A stretch of 64,000 nucleotides of DNA from positions 106,228-170,227 of the forward strand of contig NZ_JAAKEC010000005.1 in assembly GCF_011038975.1 (NCBI RefSeq), written 5' to 3'. The position numbers were made by a program, and so were the translations under genes. Origin of the DNA: Adlercreutzia sp. ZJ176. GTDB lineage: Bacteria; Actinomycetota; Coriobacteriia; Coriobacteriales; Eggerthellaceae. A model generated the notes under the pieces. That model did no database searches and was not told where the DNA came from. It saw only the letters and a list, made by a program, of their open reading frames with translations. Below are positions 25,396 to 33,127 of this stretch, one piece after another; position 1 is the first letter of the stretch, and each line of letters starts with the position of its first letter.

Positions 25396-25489
25396 AGCCG
25401 GGCGGGCACCCGGCTTTTACCCAAACTGACAAGCATCACCCGTAGCTAACTTGGCTGGAATCCGGGTTAGGTCGGCGGGCGCTGCCATC
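25389..25489 (-). ncRNA. Candidate ~100-nt convergent antisense RNA of locus 2
   Basis: Predicted from the minus-strand extended -10 at 25496-25504 to the bidirectional hairpin at 25394-25417. It starts with nearly the same sequence as the peptide mRNA and is complementary to that mRNA only over the shared terminator. Inferred from sequence layout. Confidence 0.45.
25394..25417. terminator. Bidirectional terminator of locus 2
   Basis: AAAGCCGGG and CCCGGCTTT form a 9-bp stem with loop CGGGCA. Rightward the arm runs into TTTTACC; leftward into TTTACTTCTTCC. It overlaps the peptide stop codon, as in locus 1. Confidence 0.75.
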
Positions 25490-25495
25490 AACTGC

Positions 25496-25504
25496 ATTAT
25501 AGCA
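25496..25504 (-). promoter_or_regulatory. Extended -10 promoter for the antisense RNA of locus 2
   Basis: Leftward TGCTATAAT is a perfect TGnTATAAT, stronger than the TAGAAT of the peptide promoter. Confidence 0.55.
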
Positions 25505-25866
25505 CTCCCGCATCGACGTTCAAGGGCTGAGCGGCTGCCGTTTTCCAGGCGACATCGAGCGGCAGGGAGCCGAGCGATCCCAAGCCTTCCATGCTCAACG
25601 CGACGCTAACTTGAGGTGTGCCGTCCCCGCATCCCCCTCTTATCCTCGTTCGCCAGCTGGGCTGGGTAGCCCCGCTGCGCCCGCTGGTAAACCACCCCTC
25701 GCAAAACCCCGCACAAACCCGCCGCGCGGGTTGGTGGAGGTTGCGCTGTCGCTTTGCGAGGGGAAGTTGACAGGCGGGCTCCGCGGGGCTCGGCGGCAGG
25801 CATGCCGAGGCAAGCGGGCTTGCAATCGGCGAGCCGATTCGAACCCCGATCATGAGATGATCAGAT

Positions 25867-26031
25867 ATGAAGGCGATGCTCATCCCGACGGGGCTACCCA
25901 GGGAGATCGAGGCCTGCTGGTTTGAGGACCTACAGGAGGCCAAGCAGGTGGCCGAGCGCTTCGGGACGCCCAAATCGATCATGAGCGGGCCTGCCGAAAC
26001 CCTGCGCATCAGGACGCAGGCTAAACGGTAG
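25867..26031 (+). pseudogene. Internally deleted copy of the DUF3846-type gene
   Basis: An in-frame 54-codon remnant. It begins MKAMLIPTGLPREIEACW (compare MKAMLIPTGGYPREIEVC at 24648), jumps from LQEA to KQVAERFGTPKSIMSG, and ends TLRIRTQAKR. About 85 residues of the middle are missing relative to the full copy. The upstream bases CCCCGATCATGAG are shared by both copies. It may still be translated, but it has lost most of the domain. The stretch 25505-25866 before it holds no other gene I can support. Confidence 0.75.
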
Positions 26032-26084
26032 GGAGACAGGCCCTCTGCAACGCGGGCCACCGGGAGCCGCGAAAGGAGAAGCTG

Positions 26085-26296
26085 AGAACGCATATCGACG
26101 AGTTATATTTCGCAGCACATAACTCGTCGATATGCAGGTTCAAGCGTCACAACTTGCTCTATATGCAAAAAAATGACGAGGTACGAACCTCGCCGTTCTG
26201 GAACCTTTAGGGCTCGATGCCCTATCGGCATTCGTATTGTCTCACATCGGGTTCTAGAAGTTCAAGAGCCGCTATGCAAACAGCCACACATCGACT
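26085..26296 (+). repeat. ~210-bp direct repeat, copy 2
   Basis: Second copy of the 24161-24370 repeat in the same orientation. Here the 16-bp inverted repeat CATATCGACGAGTTAT / ATAACTCGTCGATATG is perfect, the same minus-strand terminator (GCGAGGT-TCGT-ACCTCGT then T7) is present, and an additional hairpin TAGGGC-ATCGA-GCCCTA has formed. The two copies bracket about 1.7 kb. The remainder of 26297-26502 has no gene. Confidence 0.8.
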
Positions 26297-26502
26297 GTTG
26301 TTTGCAAATCGTGATCGAGAAATCGGTGGCATCAAATGACGAACGCAGCTATCATACGAAACACGAAAGCACCGAACGGCGAGGAATCGCCCTTTCCGGG
26401 ACTTTCGCATTTTTGCCTGTCACCCAGCAGCTGACACCCATTGGGCAGAACTCCCTAGCTGACAATCCAGAATGAAACGGAGGAAAAACTCCCGGAGTCC
26501 CG

Positions 26503-26778
26503 CTACGCCAAGGCCATCAGCTCGCGATCGATGGCCCGACGCACGAACTCGGATCTCGTCATCCCCGTCTCCTGCTGCACCCGCTTCATTGCCACGGTGC
26601 GCGAGCGCGGGATCTTCACCGTTATCGAGTCAAGCGGCTCATCCGAAATCCTCGGCCTCCCGTTGATGACCTCACCGAATCGCATATGCGACCAATCGGC
26701 GCTTTCGTATTCACCGGACCACGCATCCAGCTGCTCCGCCGTTACGCCGAACCTCTCGTGCAGCTCCTCGTTGCTCAT
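26503..26778 (-). CDS. Ribbon-helix-helix antitoxin-like protein
   Basis: 91 residues. The C-terminal half (DSITVKIPRSRTVAMKRVQQ, then ETGMTRSEFVRRAI) has the strand-helix-helix pattern of CopG/RHH DNA-binding domains; the N-terminal part (LHERFGVTAEQLDAW) resembles toxin-contact regions of such antitoxins. Its start overlaps the stop of the upstream gene by 4 bp (ATGA), typical of toxin-antitoxin pairs. Here the toxin-like gene comes first. Confidence 0.72.
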   Translation of the reverse strand: MSNEELHERFGVTAEQLDAWSGEYESADWSHMRFGEVINGRPRISDEPLDSITVKIPRSRTVAMKRVQQETGMTRSEFVRRAIDRELMALA

Positions 26779-27068
26779 TTCCTACCACTCCCTTCGATGA
26801 TTCCAAGCTCCCTTTTCGCATTTGGCTGAGGAGGAATAAACGCGTGGTAGATGAGGAAATCCCCGTCAGCGTTGCGGATGGCGACGAGTTCCATCAGCCT
26901 CCCCTTGCCGTCGATGCCTATTGCAAGATATTCGTCTGGGTTTTTCCCTAACCTCGGCCTGCTCCTGATGGCGTTGCACCAGGCGGCAATGGCATCAGCT
27001 TTCTCTATGTTTTGCTCAGGATGTCGCGTCTCCACCCTATCGTCAGCATAGACCTCATTCATGGGCAT
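26775..27068 (-). CDS. Putative type II toxin partner of the RHH protein
   Basis: About 97 residues, small and basic-acidic mixed, with EYLAIGIDGKGRLMELVAIR followed by LIYHAFIPPQPNAKREL. This resembles small BrnT/RelE-like toxins that precede CopG-type antitoxins, but I cannot name the family with certainty. Start is uncertain: TTG 27071, ATG 27068 or ATG 27062, none with a clear ribosome site. A 22-bp palindromic operator candidate lies just upstream. Confidence 0.6.
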   Translation of the reverse strand: MPMNEVYADDRVETRHPEQNIEKADAIAAWCNAIRSRPRLGKNPDEYLAIGIDGKGRLMELVAIRNADGDFLIYHAFIPPQPNAKRELGIIEGSGRK

Positions 27069-27086
27069 CAACCGTCATTCGCCGTT

Positions 27087-27108
27087 GGTAAGACAAAAGT
27101 ATCTTACC
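27087..27108 (-). promoter_or_regulatory. Palindromic operator/promoter of the toxin-antitoxin pair
   Basis: GGTAAGA and TCTTACC are perfect 7-bp inverted repeats separated by 8 bp, 19 bp upstream of the toxin start. An RHH antitoxin would be expected to bind such a site; a TAAGAT -10-like hexamer lies inside it on the minus strand. Confidence 0.5.
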
Positions 27109-27255
27109 ACGCTTCGCCTCCTGCGACAAGCTCGAGAAACGTCTTGGGGAAGTTGTGCTAGTCTGCAAGGCGCGAAGCAAGATGCGGGAAGCGAAGCGCC
27201 GACAGACTCGCGACAAAGGCTTAGCTGGCGCCTGACGAGGAGAGGAGACGAAGAC

Positions 27256-27891
27256 ATGGCGTTCGACTACAAGAGGGAGTACAAGGAGCTCTACGTCCCG
27301 GCGCGCAAGCCGAGCATCGTGGAGGTCCCCGCGATGAGCTACCTGGCGGTGCGCGGCAAGGGGAATCCGAACGCCGAGGCGGGCGCGTACCAAGAGTCCA
27401 TCGGCCTGCTCTACGCCGTTGCGTTCACCATCAAGATGTCCAAGAAGGGCGATCACCGCATCGACGGCTACTTCGATTTCGTCGTGCCGCCGCTCGAGGG
27501 GTTTTGGCGGCAGGGCGAAGCGAACGGGCCGATAGACTACGCGCGCAAAGAGGACTTCAGCTTCACATCCTGCATCCGCCTTCCCGACTTCGTGTCGCCG
27601 GAAGACTTCGCCTGGGCAAAGGAGGAGGCCGCCCGCAAGAAGCAGATCGACTTCTCGAAAGTGGAGCTTCTTGCCGTTGAAGAGGGACTATGCGTCCAGT
27701 GCATGCACATCGGCCCCTACGATGACGAGCCCGCCACCATAGAGCGCATGGACGCGTTCGCAGCGGTGAGCGGATACGCGCCTGACTTCAGCGCGCAGCG
27801 CCAGCACCACGAGATCTACCTCTCCGACCCGCGCCGCTGCGCACCCGAGCGCCTGAAAACCGTCATCCGCCATCCCATCCGAGCCGTCTGA
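27256..27891 (+). CDS. GyrI-like small-molecule-binding protein
   Basis: 211 residues starting MAFDYKREYKELYVPARKPS. EVPAMSYLAVRGKGNPN, YFDFVVPPLEGFW and a C-terminal ARHPIR-like end match the stand-alone GyrI-like (SOUL/AraC effector) domain family, usually annotated as DUF-type hydrolases or multidrug-binding regulators. No DNA-binding domain is attached, so ligand sequestration or hydrolysis is more likely than direct transcription control. ATG at 27256 with GAGGAG upstream. Confidence 0.75.
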   Translation: MAFDYKREYKELYVPARKPSIVEVPAMSYLAVRGKGNPNAEAGAYQESIGLLYAVAFTIKMSKKGDHRIDGYFDFVVPPLEGFWRQGEANGPIDYARKEDFSFTSCIRLPDFVSPEDFAWAKEEAARKKQIDFSKVELLAVEEGLCVQCMHIGPYDDEPATIERMDAFAAVSGYAPDFSAQRQHHEIYLSDPRRCAPERLKTVIRHPIRAV

Positions 27892-28205
27892 GGCGAAATC
27901 TCACGCCGTGAAGAGGAGGCGCCCGATTCTGCGAACTCCCGAGCACCGCTCAGAGCTGATCGCGAGAGAGAAATCGACGGCTGATCCTCTTCTCGAAAAG
28001 CGGGTTCACCGAGGAATGCCGCGAGGCAGCGAAGACAGCTGGCTGCAGGCTTATCTCGCTTGAGGACATAGGGCTTGGAGCGTAGGGGTCACGCGAAGCC
28101 CAACGCGCAAGCGGCTTGCGAAAACGTGAATTTTCGGCAGCGTGCGCCCCGCGACTCCCGCAATCCCGCATAATAGGCGCTATACGAACTGCGAAAGGGT
28201 TGTTC
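27892..28205. other. Gene-free stretch before the TPM-like gene
   Basis: No credible gene. The last 60 bp before 28206 are A/T-richer (GCATAATAGGCGCTATACG) and probably hold the promoter of the following gene, but no clear -35/-10 pair stands out. Confidence 0.4.
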
Positions 28206-29318
28206 ATGGGCAGATCAGGTGGCGGCGGCTTCGGCGGAGGCGGAGGCGGCTTCTCGGGAGGATTCTCAGGCGGCGGCCGGTCGTCGGGAGGGTTCAGCGG
28301 CGGCTTCGGCGGAGGCTCGGGCGGACGGTCGAGCGCACCGCGCGGCGGCTCGCACGGCGGGTTCGGCGGCTTCGGCGGGCTCGGCGGGTTCTTCGGCCAC
28401 GGCCCCATCATCATCAACGCCCCGCGCACCAGCTACCACGGCGGTTCGGGCGGTTCGGGCGGCTCAGGCGGCCCGGGCAACCCCGACCAGCCTCCCTACT
28501 CCAACAAGCCTGACGGCAACGGGCCTCAGAAGCCCCCGCGCAAGAGCGGCGGGCTCGGCACCGCGTTCACCATCATAGCCGTCGTCGTGTTCATCCTGTT
28601 CGCCTACGGCCTGCTCGGCGGCTCGGCGGGCTGCTCGTCGAGCGACGTCGCGGCCTCCACGGTCGAGCGCGAGGCGCTGCCCGCGGGCGCCGTCGTCGAG
28701 ACACCCTACTACACCGACCAAGACGGCGACTGGATAAGCAACGCGAGCACGCTCGAGCGCGGCATGCGCCAGTTCTACATGGACACCGGCGTGCAGCCCT
28801 ACCTCTACATACTGCCGAACGGCACCACCACCTCCACCTCCGAGCTCAGCGAAACGGCCGAGAGGCTCTACGGCGAGCTGTTCGAAGACGAGGCGCACTT
28901 CCTGCTCGTGTTCTGCGACAACGGCAACGGCGGCTACAACTGCGGCTACACCGTCGGCTCGCAGGCCAAGACCATCATGGACGCCGAGGCGCTCGACATC
29001 TTCGCTGACTACCTCGACCGCTACTACAGCGACTACTCGCTGAGCGAGGACGAGATCTTCGCCAAGACCTACGAGGACACCGCCGCGCGCATCATGAGCG
29101 TGACGCCCTCGCCCGTGGTGCCTGTCGCCGTGTGCGTTACCGTGTTGGCAGTGGCCATCATCATAGCCGTGGTGCTGAAGCGCCGCCGCGAGGCGAAGGA
29201 GCGCGAGCGCATCCGCCAGCAGGAGATCCTCAGCACGCCGCTCGAGATGTTCGGCGACACCGAGGTGGAAAAGCTCGCGAAGAAGTACGAGAACGACCAG
29301 AAGGACTCGAAAGACTAG
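28206..29318 (+). CDS. TPM-like membrane protein with Gly-rich N-terminus
   Basis: 370 residues. The first ~90 are Gly/Ser/Phe repeats (GRSGGGGFGGGGGGFSGG), followed by a helix (FTIIAVVVFILFAYGLLGG), an extracellular domain of ~130 residues (YILPNGTTTSTSELSETAER, FLLVFCDNGNGGYNCGY) resembling the TPM domain, a second helix (VAVCVTVLAVAIIIAVVL) and a basic/acidic cytoplasmic tail. Gly-rich plus TPM proteins often sit beside PspA homologues, as here. A role in membrane-stress handling is inferred. I choose the ATG at 28206 (AAAGGG upstream). Confidence 0.6.
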   Translation: MGRSGGGGFGGGGGGFSGGFSGGGRSSGGFSGGFGGGSGGRSSAPRGGSHGGFGGFGGLGGFFGHGPIIINAPRTSYHGGSGGSGGSGGPGNPDQPPYSNKPDGNGPQKPPRKSGGLGTAFTIIAVVVFILFAYGLLGGSAGCSSSDVAASTVEREALPAGAVVETPYYTDQDGDWISNASTLERGMRQFYMDTGVQPYLYILPNGTTTSTSELSETAERLYGELFEDEAHFLLVFCDNGNGGYNCGYTVGSQAKTIMDAEALDIFADYLDRYYSDYSLSEDEIFAKTYEDTAARIMSVTPSPVVPVAVCVTVLAVAIIIAVVLKRRREAKERERIRQQEILSTPLEMFGDTEVEKLAKKYENDQKDSKD

Positions 29319-29414
29319 AAGAGCTCGAAGGAGCAGAAGAAGCGGGGACCGATCTTCGCAACGTGCGAAGACAGTGATACAGAGGGCCTGCGGGCCAGAC
29401 AGGAGAGCAACACC

Positions 29415-30098
29415 ATGGGCAACATCCTCGATCGCTTCGCCAGCATCATCAAGGCGAACATCAACGACCTGCTGGACAGGGCCGAAGATCCCGAGAAGAT
29501 GGTCGAGCAGTACATGCGCGACCTGACCGAGAGCCTCGCCGAAGTCAAGGAGGCCACCGCCGGCGTCATGGCCGAGGAGGCGCGCTGCAAGCGGCTCGTC
29601 GACGACAACCAGGCTGACATCGACCGCTACGAGGGCCTCGCCCGCAAGGCGCTCGCCGCCGGCGAAGAGGGCGACGCGCGCACGTTCCTCGCGAAGAAGC
29701 AGGAGCTCGCAGGTCGCGCCGAGGGTCTGAAGGTGGCCTACGACGCCGCGCACGAGAACGCCGCGAAGATGCGCCAGATGCACGACAAGCTGGTGAGCGA
29801 CATCGAGACGCTCAAGGCGCGCAAGGAGACCATCAAGGCGAAGGCCGCCGTCGCCAAGACGCAGCAGAAGGTGAACGAGATGACCGGCGCGAGCGACCGC
29901 GCCGAGGGCGCCATCAGCGCGTTCAACCGCATGGAGGCCAAGGCCGACGAGATGCTCGACCGCGCCAACGCCATGGAGCAGCTCAACGCCGCGCCCGTCG
30001 ACGAGGCCGCCGAGCTCGAGAAGAAGTACGCGGCGGCCGGCGCCAGCGCCGCCGTCGACGAGGACCTCGCCCGCCTGAAGAGGGAGATGGGGCTGTAG
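29415..30098 (+). CDS. pspA: PspA/IM30 (Vipp1) family protein
   Basis: 227 residues, almost entirely alpha-helical coiled coil. The N-terminus (MGNILDRFASIIKANINDLL DRAEDPEKM) is the PspA signature including the membrane-binding amphipathic helix and the conserved ED-P motif. PspA-family ESCRT-III-like proteins polymerise on damaged membranes. It follows the TPM-like gene by ~96 bp on the same strand and is probably co-transcribed. Followed by a strong hairpin (30225-30260). Confidence 0.92.
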   Translation: MGNILDRFASIIKANINDLLDRAEDPEKMVEQYMRDLTESLAEVKEATAGVMAEEARCKRLVDDNQADIDRYEGLARKALAAGEEGDARTFLAKKQELAGRAEGLKVAYDAAHENAAKMRQMHDKLVSDIETLKARKETIKAKAAVAKTQQKVNEMTGASDRAEGAISAFNRMEAKADEMLDRANAMEQLNAAPVDEAAELEKKYAAAGASAAVDEDLARLKREMGL

Positions 30099-30224
30099 GG
30101 ACGCGAAGAGCGAAGCGCACGCCGCAGAGCGCACGCCGCACACGAGGCGCGAAGCGCTCACCGCGGAGAGCGGAGCGACGCATAACGCAGAACGCGCAGC
30201 GCACACGCGAAACACACCGAAGAT

Positions 30225-30260
30225 GAAGGGGAGGGGCCGCGCAAGCAGCCCCTCCCCTTC
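30225..30260 (+). terminator. Strong GC-rich terminator after pspA
   Basis: GAAGGGGAGGGGC and GCCCCTCCCCTTC make a 13-bp stem; GCTTTC follows. It also separates pspA from the convergent uspA and may work in both directions. Confidence 0.65.
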
Positions 30261-30283
30261 GCTTTCAACCCGTTGCCTCGCGC

Positions 30284-30754
30284 CTACTTCACGATGAGCA
30301 CGGGCCTGTTCGTCTTGTGCAGCACCGAGTAGCACACGCTGCCAAGCATGCCGCGCACGGCGCCGAGGCCGCGATGCCCCATGACGATGCAGTCGTAGTC
30401 GCCCTCGTCCGCGTACGCTGTGATGCTGTCATGGGCCGAGCCGTTCACGATGGCGATATCGATGCCCGCGAAGTCGCCCACGACGTCGGCGATGTCCTCG
30501 GAGACGCGCGCGGTGGCCTCGCGAGCCGCCTCCTCGCCCACGTCGGCGATGGCGTTCATGTCGAGCGAGTCGCCCAGGACGCCCGACATGCGGCTGGCGA
30601 TCTTGAACGTCTCAGCGTTGTAGTCATGCCAATCGACCACGTTGAGAACCGTGACCTGCGCATCTGAGACGTCCTTGACCATCTCGATCGCCTCGGCCAG
30701 GGCATGGCGCGCCGGATCGGACTTGTCGTAGGGAACCAGAACTTTCTTGTACAT
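30284..30754 (-). CDS. uspA: Universal stress protein UspA
   Basis: 156 residues starting MYKKVLVPYDKSDPARHALA, with TVLNVVDW and the ATP-binding GHRGLGAVRGMLGSV motif followed by SVLHKTNRPVLIVK. The GxxG-9x-G(S/T) motif indicates an ATP-binding UspA of the MJ0577 type. ATG at 30754 has GAGGAGGG upstream; the frame back to 30802 is not supported. Regulation not visible. Confidence 0.9.
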   Translation of the reverse strand: MYKKVLVPYDKSDPARHALAEAIEMVKDVSDAQVTVLNVVDWHDYNAETFKIASRMSGVLGDSLDMNAIADVGEEAAREATARVSEDIADVVGDFAGIDIAIVNGSAHDSITAYADEGDYDCIVMGHRGLGAVRGMLGSVCYSVLHKTNRPVLIVK

Positions 30755-30855
30755 AAGACCCTCCTCACGCATGTGGCCTATGCGCCGCGCCGCGGGCAGC
30801 ACCCCCCCCCGTGCGGGCCACGGGCCGCGCTCCTTACGCTTCCTATCTTAGCGCA

Positions 30856-32148
30856 TTATTCCGCAGGCAGGTAGCGATTCACGTGCGCGGGCCGCAGGCC
30901 GTCGCCTTCGGCGGACGCGTCAGCGGAAGGGGCGGCGGCCCCCTGCTTGGGCAAGCCGGCGAACGAGGCGGCGGCCTCCCGCTTGGCCACGTCGGCGGAC
31001 GAGACGCCACGGGGCGCAACCTCCTCGCGCACGCGGCGGATGCGCCCCGCCTCCACCATGTGGTCGAGCAGCACCGTGCCCTGCGCGTAGATGGTCCAGC
31101 GCTGCAGCGGGTCGCACTCGTCGATGTCGGCGAAGGGGATCTTCCACTTGACGCGGCGGATGACCTCCCGCCCCGTGATGCCGCGCAGCGCCCCGCAGCC
31201 TCCAGGCACGCCGCCCGCCGCCCCGCGGCCCGCCGCAACGCCATTCGCGCGCGCCTCGCGGCCCGCCGCCGCAACGCCATTCGCGCCCGCCGTCCCGCAG
31301 CCCGCAGCCGTCCCGGCAGCCACGAGCGCGGCCGCCTCCTCGCGCGCCGCAGCCTCCACGATGCCCGCGATGGCGTCCTCGCGCCGCAGGTGATGCGCCT
31401 TGATCTGGCTGATCCGCTCCTGGAACCCGTCGCGCAGCTCGCCGTGGCTGATGAGCAGCCGCGAGCACCCCAACCCCGCCAGCTTGTCGAGGCTGTCGAA
31501 GTACGCGCCGAGGCCGCTCGTGCCGTCCAGGTACAGAGGGATGCTCGGAGACAGAACGAACAACACGTGGTCGCCCGTGAAGCAGATGCCCGACGCCGGG
31601 TGGAAGAGTGCCAGGTGCCCGCGCGTGTGCCCCGGCATCTCCACCACGCGGAACGCCTGCGCGCCCACGCGGATCTCCTCGCCTTCGCCGACGGTCTGCA
31701 GGCGGAAGGCGCGCTCGTCGAACGACACCGACACGTTGATGCGCTCGTTGTCCGGGCGCGCGATGCGCGCGGGCACGCCCTCCTCGCGGAAGCGCCGGCA
31801 CACGTAGCGCGTGCTGCGCCGCCCGAAGTCAGCCGTGACCGACTCGAGCTCGCGCTCGCCGAGGTACACGGCGGCCCCGGGCCCCGCCAGCTGGGGAATC
31901 AGCCCCGCATGGTCGTAGTGCGCGTGCGTGAGGAAGTAGCGCGCAGACGTCGCGTCAATTCCCAGGTCGCGCAAGGCCTCGCGCAGGAGCCGCTCCGAGA
32001 ACGGCGACGGCGCGCCCGTGTCAACCACCAGCGCGTCGTCGCCGTCGCGCACCACGTAGCAGTTCGTCTCCGTGGTGATCACGTTGGCGAACGGCACGCG
32101 GATCAGATAGACGTCGGGGTTCTCGTGAACAAGCTGGACATGGCGCAT
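30856..32148 (-). CDS. Metallo-beta-lactamase-fold hydrolase
   Basis: 430 residues. The THAHYDHAG motif, a later histidine in MPGHTRGHL, the aspartate in FTGDHVLF and SHGEL give the complete dinuclear zinc site. A C-terminal winged-helix-like segment (EVIRRVKWKIPF ... VEAGRIRRV) resembles the LACTB2/glyoxalase-like group. An Ala/Gly-rich insertion (about residues 275-325) separates the two parts. Substrate unknown. It is 8 bp downstream of the MOSC gene, so the two are co-transcribed. Confidence 0.82.
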   Translation of the reverse strand: MRHVQLVHENPDVYLIRVPFANVITTETNCYVVRDGDDALVVDTGAPSPFSERLLREALRDLGIDATSARYFLTHAHYDHAGLIPQLAGPGAAVYLGERELESVTADFGRRSTRYVCRRFREEGVPARIARPDNERINVSVSFDERAFRLQTVGEGEEIRVGAQAFRVVEMPGHTRGHLALFHPASGICFTGDHVLFVLSPSIPLYLDGTSGLGAYFDSLDKLAGLGCSRLLISHGELRDGFQERISQIKAHHLRREDAIAGIVEAAAREEAAALVAAGTAAGCGTAGANGVAAAGREARANGVAAGRGAAGGVPGGCGALRGITGREVIRRVKWKIPFADIDECDPLQRWTIYAQGTVLLDHMVEAGRIRRVREEVAPRGVSSADVAKREAAASFAGLPKQGAAAPSADASAEGDGLRPAHVNRYLPAE

Positions 32149-32156
32149 CGCCGTGG

Positions 32157-32591
32157 CTACTCCTCCAGAAGGTCGATCTCATCTCCTTCGGAGATGATAC
32201 CACCGGAAATCACGCGGCAGAACACGCCCTCGCGCGGCATGATGCAGTCGCCCATCTTGTGGTAGATGGCGCAGTGCGCATGGCACTCCTTGCCGATCTG
32301 GGTGAGCTCGAGCACCACGTCGCCCGAGACGAAGCGCGTGCCGATGGGCAGCGCCTTCAAGTCGAAGCCCTCCACGATGATGTTCTCGCCGAACGAGCCG
32401 TTCACCACGTCGGCGCCGCGTGCCTTGAACTCCTCGATCTTCTCGTACGACAGCAGGCTTACCTGGCGGTGCCACGCGCCCGCATGCGCGTCGCCGTCGA
32501 TGCCCCATTCGGACTTGAGCTCGACGGAAGGCTTTTCGGTTTTCTGGATTCCTTTGATGTCGCTTGTGCAGACGGCTTTGACCACGCCCAT
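32157..32591 (-). CDS. MOSC-domain protein
   Basis: 144 residues. GIDGDAHAGAWHRQVSLLS, GSFGENIIVEG, LPIGTRFVSGDVVLELTQIG and a conserved cysteine in KECHAHCAIY match MOSC domains, which carry sulfur for molybdenum/metal-sulfur cofactor chemistry (compare YiiM and the C-terminal domain of Moco sulfurase). ATG at 32591 (MGVVKAVCTSDIKG) has AAGGG upstream; the frame to 32735 is not supported. No moa/mob genes are nearby in the window. Confidence 0.88.
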   Translation of the reverse strand: MGVVKAVCTSDIKGIQKTEKPSVELKSEWGIDGDAHAGAWHRQVSLLSYEKIEEFKARGADVVNGSFGENIIVEGFDLKALPIGTRFVSGDVVLELTQIGKECHAHCAIYHKMGDCIMPREGVFCRVISGGIISEGDEIDLLEE

Positions 32592-33127
32592 GGCATGCAC
32601 CCTTCTCGTAGGCGATACGCCGCGCGCCACCCCGACGTACCCGGTGCAAGCCATATGTCCCAGCTGCAAGCTGCAGCCGCAATCCCGCGCTTCGCTGCAC
32701 GACGAGCGCGCGGGCCCCTCTCGGCGCGGGAACATTATAGCAAAACGCGAATGATTCGCAACAGGAATAGCAATCCAGAAGCAGGGGGCACCTCAGGGGA
32801 GCCACCTCAGGGGGGGCACCTGAATGTTCCTGAATGCTCCCGAATGATTCCGAACCGAGCGCACCCGGCCCGAGCATCCCCGACATCCCCAACCTGAGCG
32901 ATCCCAAACTGCGCACCCCCGGCCTTGATGCACCCCGCCCGAGCGCTCCCGAACTGGGGTTCTTTTCCTGCTGGGTATGGCGATTGCGTAAAGTATCGCG
33001 CCCAGATGAAGCCTTTGGAGGGCGTTTGTGGCATCATGGTACAGATTATTGCATGTTCCGCGACCTTCCGGGGCCGCATTGAGCATAGGAAAGGCCGCGC
33101 AAGGCGGCAGGCAGTCAAGGAGATGTC
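32592..33127. other. Gene-free stretch before fhaA
   Basis: Divergent intergenic region between the MOSC gene and fhaA. It contains CACCTCAGGGG twice (32789-32815), then the 10-bp repeats listed separately and a C-rich tract. Open frames here lack ribosome sites. The fhaA promoter should lie in the last 150 bp but no strong hexamers are seen. Confidence 0.5.
32819..32858. repeat. About four degenerate 10-bp tandem units
   Basis: CCTGAATGTT, CCTGAATGCT, CCCGAATGAT and TCCGAAC follow one another directly. Confidence 0.65.

Noticed and set aside
24009..27110. Intact integrative element using tRNA-Thr
   Set aside because: No integrase gene and no repeat of the tRNA 3' end were found, so only a remnant is claimed.
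28464..30335. 623-codon minus-strand frame opposite the TPM-like gene and pspA
   Set aside because: Shadow frame; plus-strand genes have ribosome sites and conserved motifs.
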